Assembly: GCA_016181905.1 (NCBI GenBank) | Contig: JACOYM010000059.1 | Location: forward strand, 1 to 6,497 | Origin: Candidatus Pacearchaeota archaeon | Lineage (GTDB): Archaea > Nanobdellota > Nanobdellia > Pacearchaeales > GW2011-AR1 | Length of the DNA: 6,497 nucleotides | Direction: 5' to 3' | Part shown: positions 4,702 to 6,497 of the stretch, one piece after another | Numbering within the stretch: the first letter of the stretch is position 1 | Layout: the number at the start of each line of letters is the position of its first letter | The notes under the pieces: generated by a model | The model's database searches: none | Told to the model about the DNA's origin: nothing | Seen by the model: the letters and a program-made list of their open reading frames with translations, nothing else | Program-made: the position numbers and the translations under genes

Positions 4702-5156
4702 TGGAAAATAATAAAACAGGGAAAAAACTGAATGAAAACAAAGAGATTGTGATAGATGCAACAAACTCTGTAGCTGGAAGGCTGGCAGCTTATGCGGCAA
4801 AGCAGGCATTAGCAGGAAAAATTATTATAATCCTAAATTCTGAAAGTGCTGTAATAACCGGAAACAAAGACAGCATAATAAATAGCTATATGCAGAAAAG
4901 AAGGAGGCATGGAAGCAGCCAGAAAGGCCCTATTTTCCCAAGTGTTGTGGAAAAGATTTTGAAGAGGACTATAAGAGGAATGCTGCCTCACAAGCAGGAG
5001 AGAGGAAGAATTGCCCTGAAGAATGTCATGTGCTATAAAGGAGTGCCTGAAAAATACAAGGATGCTAAGAAAATAGGGTTTAAGTCAGGCAAGACAGGCA
5101 AGAATATTAAATTGGGGGATTTGGCATTAATGCTTAAAGGAAGATGGACAAAATAG
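4701..5156 (+). CDS. rpl13: 50S ribosomal protein L13 (uL13)
   Basis: uL13 is an early-binding large-subunit protein. The 151-residue product carries the family signatures: VIDATNSVAGRLAAYAAKQA (17-36), the VITGNK turn (51-56), the region around RRRHGSSQKGP (67-77), and IRGMLPHKQERG (91-102), which is the classical RGMLP element. It also has the archaeal end LGDLALMLKGRW. About 15 extra polar residues (MENNKTGKKLNENKE) lie before the first beta strand, a little longer than usual; no internal methionine offers a better start. It overlaps eL18 by one base and precedes uS9 by 22, the standard archaeal eL18-uL13-uS9 order. Confidence 0.95.
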   Translation: MENNKTGKKLNENKEIVIDATNSVAGRLAAYAAKQALAGKIIIILNSESAVITGNKDSIINSYMQKRRRHGSSQKGPIFPSVVEKILKRTIRGMLPHKQERGRIALKNVMCYKGVPEKYKDAKKIGFKSGKTGKNIKLGDLALMLKGRWTK

Positions 5157-5162
5157 GGAGGT
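5157..5162 (+). promoter_or_regulatory. Shine-Dalgarno-like GGAGGT upstream of rps9
   Basis: GGAGGT follows directly on the uL13 stop codon (TAG, 5154-5156) and is complementary to the CCUCC core expected at the 3' end of archaeal 16S rRNA. Sixteen bases separate it from the uS9 ATG, more than the usual 5-9, so its role is doubtful. It is one of the few such motifs in the window. Confidence 0.35.
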
Positions 5163-5178
5163 CTGGGGATTTATTAAA

Positions 5179-5628
5179 ATGGAAAAAGTAAAGAAAGCAA
5201 AAAAGCCTGAAAAGGCAGATTTTGGGGCTAATGGAATTATTGTAAGCGGAAAGAAAAAGACAGCGATAGCAAAGGCAAGCATTAAGGAAGGAAATGGCAG
5301 GATAACAATAAACAAGATGCCTTACCAGCACCTAAGCTTTTTAAGAAAACTGATGATAGAAGAGCCAATAATGCTGGCTAAAGATGTTTTAGGAGATTTT
5401 AAGTTTGATATTGCTGTTAATGCCAGTGGCGGGGGAAATGAGAGCCAGATTGAGGCTTCAAGGCTTGCAATTGCAAAGGCTCTTGTTCAGTTTACAAGGT
5501 CAGACTCTCTAAGAAAGGCTTTCCTGGATTATGACAGGAATATGCTTATTGCAGACACAAGAAGAAAAGAGCAGAGAAAGCCAAGCTCCGGCAAGGCAAG
5601 AAAGAAAAGGCAGAAATCTTACAGATAA
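5179..5628 (+). CDS. rps9: 30S ribosomal protein S9 (uS9)
   Basis: uS9 sits in the head of the small subunit, and its C-terminal tail reaches the P-site tRNA. The 149-residue product shows SGKKKTAIAKASIKEGNGRITIN (23-45), the family opening. The glycine-rich NASGGGNESQIEASRLAIAKAL segment lies at about 81-102, and the archaeal end RRKEQRKPSSGKARKKRQKSYR closes the protein. The KSYR terminus is the form seen in archaea and eukaryotes. A lysine-rich N-terminal stretch of about 17 residues precedes the core. No methionine codon lies between the previous stop and 5179. In many archaea rpoN, rpoK and rps2 follow; here a convergent gene follows instead, so the block ends with uS9. Confidence 0.95.
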   Translation: MEKVKKAKKPEKADFGANGIIVSGKKKTAIAKASIKEGNGRITINKMPYQHLSFLRKLMIEEPIMLAKDVLGDFKFDIAVNASGGGNESQIEASRLAIAKALVQFTRSDSLRKAFLDYDRNMLIADTRRKEQRKPSSGKARKKRQKSYR

Positions 5629-5663
5629 GGATATAATTTTATAGATTTGGAATTATTTCTTGG
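5629..5663. terminator. AT-rich gap between convergent genes, probable shared termination zone
   Basis: The 35 bases between the uS9 stop and the stop of the complement-strand gene contain short T runs on the + strand (ATTTTAT at 5636-5642, ATTATTTCTT at 5652-5661). Archaeal polymerase terminates at such U-rich tracts. No hairpin is evident. A role as terminator for rps9 is inferred from position and composition only. Confidence 0.35.
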
Positions 5664-6236
5664 CTATGCCAAAAATGACACTCTCTTTTCATGCTGCGAC
5701 AGCTTTTCAAGAGTGAAGCATGAAAAAAGCTCATGCGCTATGATGTCTGCAAGTTTAACGATTGGTGGCTGTTTGAATTTTTTTGAGTTTATCTTGCCCT
5801 GCAGCCGCCTGTCTTTAAAATTTCTTTCCTGCTTGAAATACTTTATAAAACCCTGAACATAAACATCAAGATTTAGCGGAAGGTCTTTGATTATTCTGTC
5901 TTTGTCATCCCGCGTTACAACGCCATCTATGTATATTTCAAGCCTCTCTGGATTGAAGATTTTCAAAACAGGCAGGATAAGGCTTTTTGCCACGACTGGA
6001 AGGTTATTGTGCCTTTGAGGATAAATGTCATTGCAGTTAAGCAGGAGAAATCTGTAATCCCTCCTTGCGTCCTTGAGCATCTCATCCTTCCATGAATAAT
6101 CCTTCTTGCTGTTAAAAACCTGGCATTCCCTGTCCTCCTTTATTGTTGAGAATGCTGCAACGCATACCTCCGGATGCTCATTTCCATTATGGTGATTAGA
6201 CTCGTCCAAGCCAACATACAAAACCTCTTTTGGCAT
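5664..6236 (-). CDS. RNase H-fold protein, DUF3800-like, function unknown
   Basis: This 190-residue protein starts with a beta strand ending in an acidic pair, VLYVGLDESN (5-14, Asp11-Glu12), much like the Y-x-D-E-S opening of DUF3800 and other RNase H-fold nucleases. A second strand carries LEIYIDG (99-105, Asp104). The C-terminal helix QPPIVKLADIIAHEL (156-170, Asp164) resembles the LQ-x-AD-x-x-A helix that supplies the last acidic residue in DUF3800. Asp11, Glu12, Asp104 and Asp164 could form a two-metal nuclease site. This is inference by motif, and the protein could equally be a catalytically dead relative. There is no signal peptide or membrane helix. It runs convergent to uS9 and has its own TATA box 24 bp upstream. 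Confidence 0.75.
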   Translation of the reverse strand: MPKEVLYVGLDESNHHNGNEHPEVCVAAFSTIKEDRECQVFNSKKDYSWKDEMLKDARRDYRFLLLNCNDIYPQRHNNLPVVAKSLILPVLKIFNPERLEIYIDGVVTRDDKDRIIKDLPLNLDVYVQGFIKYFKQERNFKDRRLQGKINSKKFKQPPIVKLADIIAHELFSCFTLEKLSQHEKRVSFLA

Positions 6237-6254
6237 GCAAAGCTATGGAAAAGA

Positions 6255-6264
6255 TTATTTTTAA
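6255..6264 (-). promoter_or_regulatory. TATA box of the RNase H-like gene
   Basis: On the complement strand the sequence reads TTAAAAATAA, centred about 24 bp before the start codon (6234-6236). This predicts a leaderless transcript separate from the recombinase gene upstream. Confidence 0.6.
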
Positions 6265-6277
6265 GGATTTATGAACT

Positions 6278-6305
6278 GGAAAAGAGAGAATGAAAAAGAA
6301 TAAAA
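6278..6305 (-). terminator. Pyrimidine-rich tract after the recombinase gene, probable terminator
   Basis: On the complement strand, 28 bases just after the recombinase stop are almost all pyrimidine, with runs such as CTTTTTC and CTCTCTTTT. This is the kind of U-rich tract at which archaeal polymerase releases. It lies between the recombinase stop (6308-6310) and the TATA box of the next gene, so it would separate the two units. Confidence 0.4.
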
Positions 6306-6307
6306 GA

Positions 6308-6497
6308 TTAAGAATTATTTTTCTCTTCTGCTTTTTCTTCTTTCATCAGTCCGTCAATAGGGCTTTTTATCTTCTTCAATTCCTCTGCTGAGACATGCGT
6401 GTAAATCTCTGTTGTGGAAATTGAGCTATGGCCCAGAAGCTCCTGTATGAACCTTATGCCTGTCCCTGACTCAAGAAGATGCGTGGCAAAACTATGC
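6308..6497 (-). CDS. xerA: XerA-type tyrosine recombinase, C-terminal part (partial at window edge)
   Basis: Only the last 62 residues are present; the gene continues beyond the right edge. They carry the catalytic end of the phage-integrase/Xer family. HSFATHLLESG (1-11) normally follows the catalytic Arg, which is cut off here. FIQELLGHSSISTTEIYTHV (16-35) contains the late catalytic His in LGHSS and the nucleophilic Tyr in EIYTHV that bonds to DNA. A charged, probably flexible tail of about 25 residues follows. The HSFATHLLESG...GHSSI...YTHVS wording is very close to bacterial XerC/D and archaeal XerA, which resolve chromosome dimers. A mobile-element integrase cannot be excluded from the C-terminus alone. 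The complement-strand TAA is at 6308-6310. Confidence 0.88.
   Translation of the reverse strand, partial: HSFATHLLESGTGIRFIQELLGHSSISTTEIYTHVSAEELKKIKSPIDGLMKEEKAEEKNNS

Noticed and set aside
5647..5856. + strand frame of 69 codons after uS9.
   Set aside because: It is antisense to the RNase H-like gene, which has motif support and its own promoter; this frame has neither.
1..6497. CRISPR arrays, insertion sequences, riboswitches and replication origins.
   Set aside because: I looked for regularly spaced repeats, transposase motifs, terminal inverted repeats and origin-box clusters on both strands and saw none.

Overview
This window most likely comes from an archaeal chromosome. Nearly every + strand gene is an archaeal/eukaryotic-type ribosomal protein or RNA polymerase subunit, in archaeal gene order: eL21, Rpo4, DUF655 protein, uS13, uS4, uS11, Rpo3, tRNA-Leu, eL18, uL13, uS9. 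TATA-like boxes sit about 25 bp upstream of several start codons, the pattern of leaderless archaeal transcripts. The AT-rich, purine-loaded coding strand, AGA/AGG-dominated arginine codons, short proteins and very tight packing suggest a small-genome DPANN lineage (Woesearchaeota/Pacearchaeota-like). That lineage is inferred from style and was not tested by a search.

Layout. Positions 1-95 hold the 3' end of an unidentified + strand frame. Two short genes with their own TATA boxes follow: a four-cysteine zinc-ribbon protein (135-338) and a small protein (405-752) that resembles the HPF/RaiA (S30AE) ribosome-hibernation fold. From 756 to 3326 six genes run almost without gaps: eL21, Rpo4, DUF655, uS13, uS4, uS11. 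Rpo3 (3352-4110) has its own TATA box, which overlaps the uS11 stop codon, and carries a double ferredoxin-like insert. A type II tRNA-Leu gene interrupted in its anticodon loop (4158-4277) separates it from a second block, eL18-uL13-uS9 (4324-5628).

The strand then switches. A convergent gene (complement 5664-6236) encodes an RNase H-fold, DUF3800-like protein of unknown role with its own TATA box. Upstream of it on the same strand lies the 3' end of a XerA-type tyrosine recombinase (complement 6308-6497, cut by the window edge). The base skew flips from purine-rich to pyrimidine-rich on the + strand at this junction.

Together the + strand genes build the ribosome and RNA polymerase: small-subunit assembly (uS4, uS11, uS13, uS9), large-subunit proteins (eL21, eL18, uL13), the polymerase assembly platform (Rpo3) and stalk (Rpo4). 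A possible hibernation factor sits at the head of the cluster. The points most worth a second look are the intron-bearing tRNA-Leu with an ambiguous anticodon, the HPF-like gene, and the RNase H-like protein. I did not see a wholly new multi-gene system.
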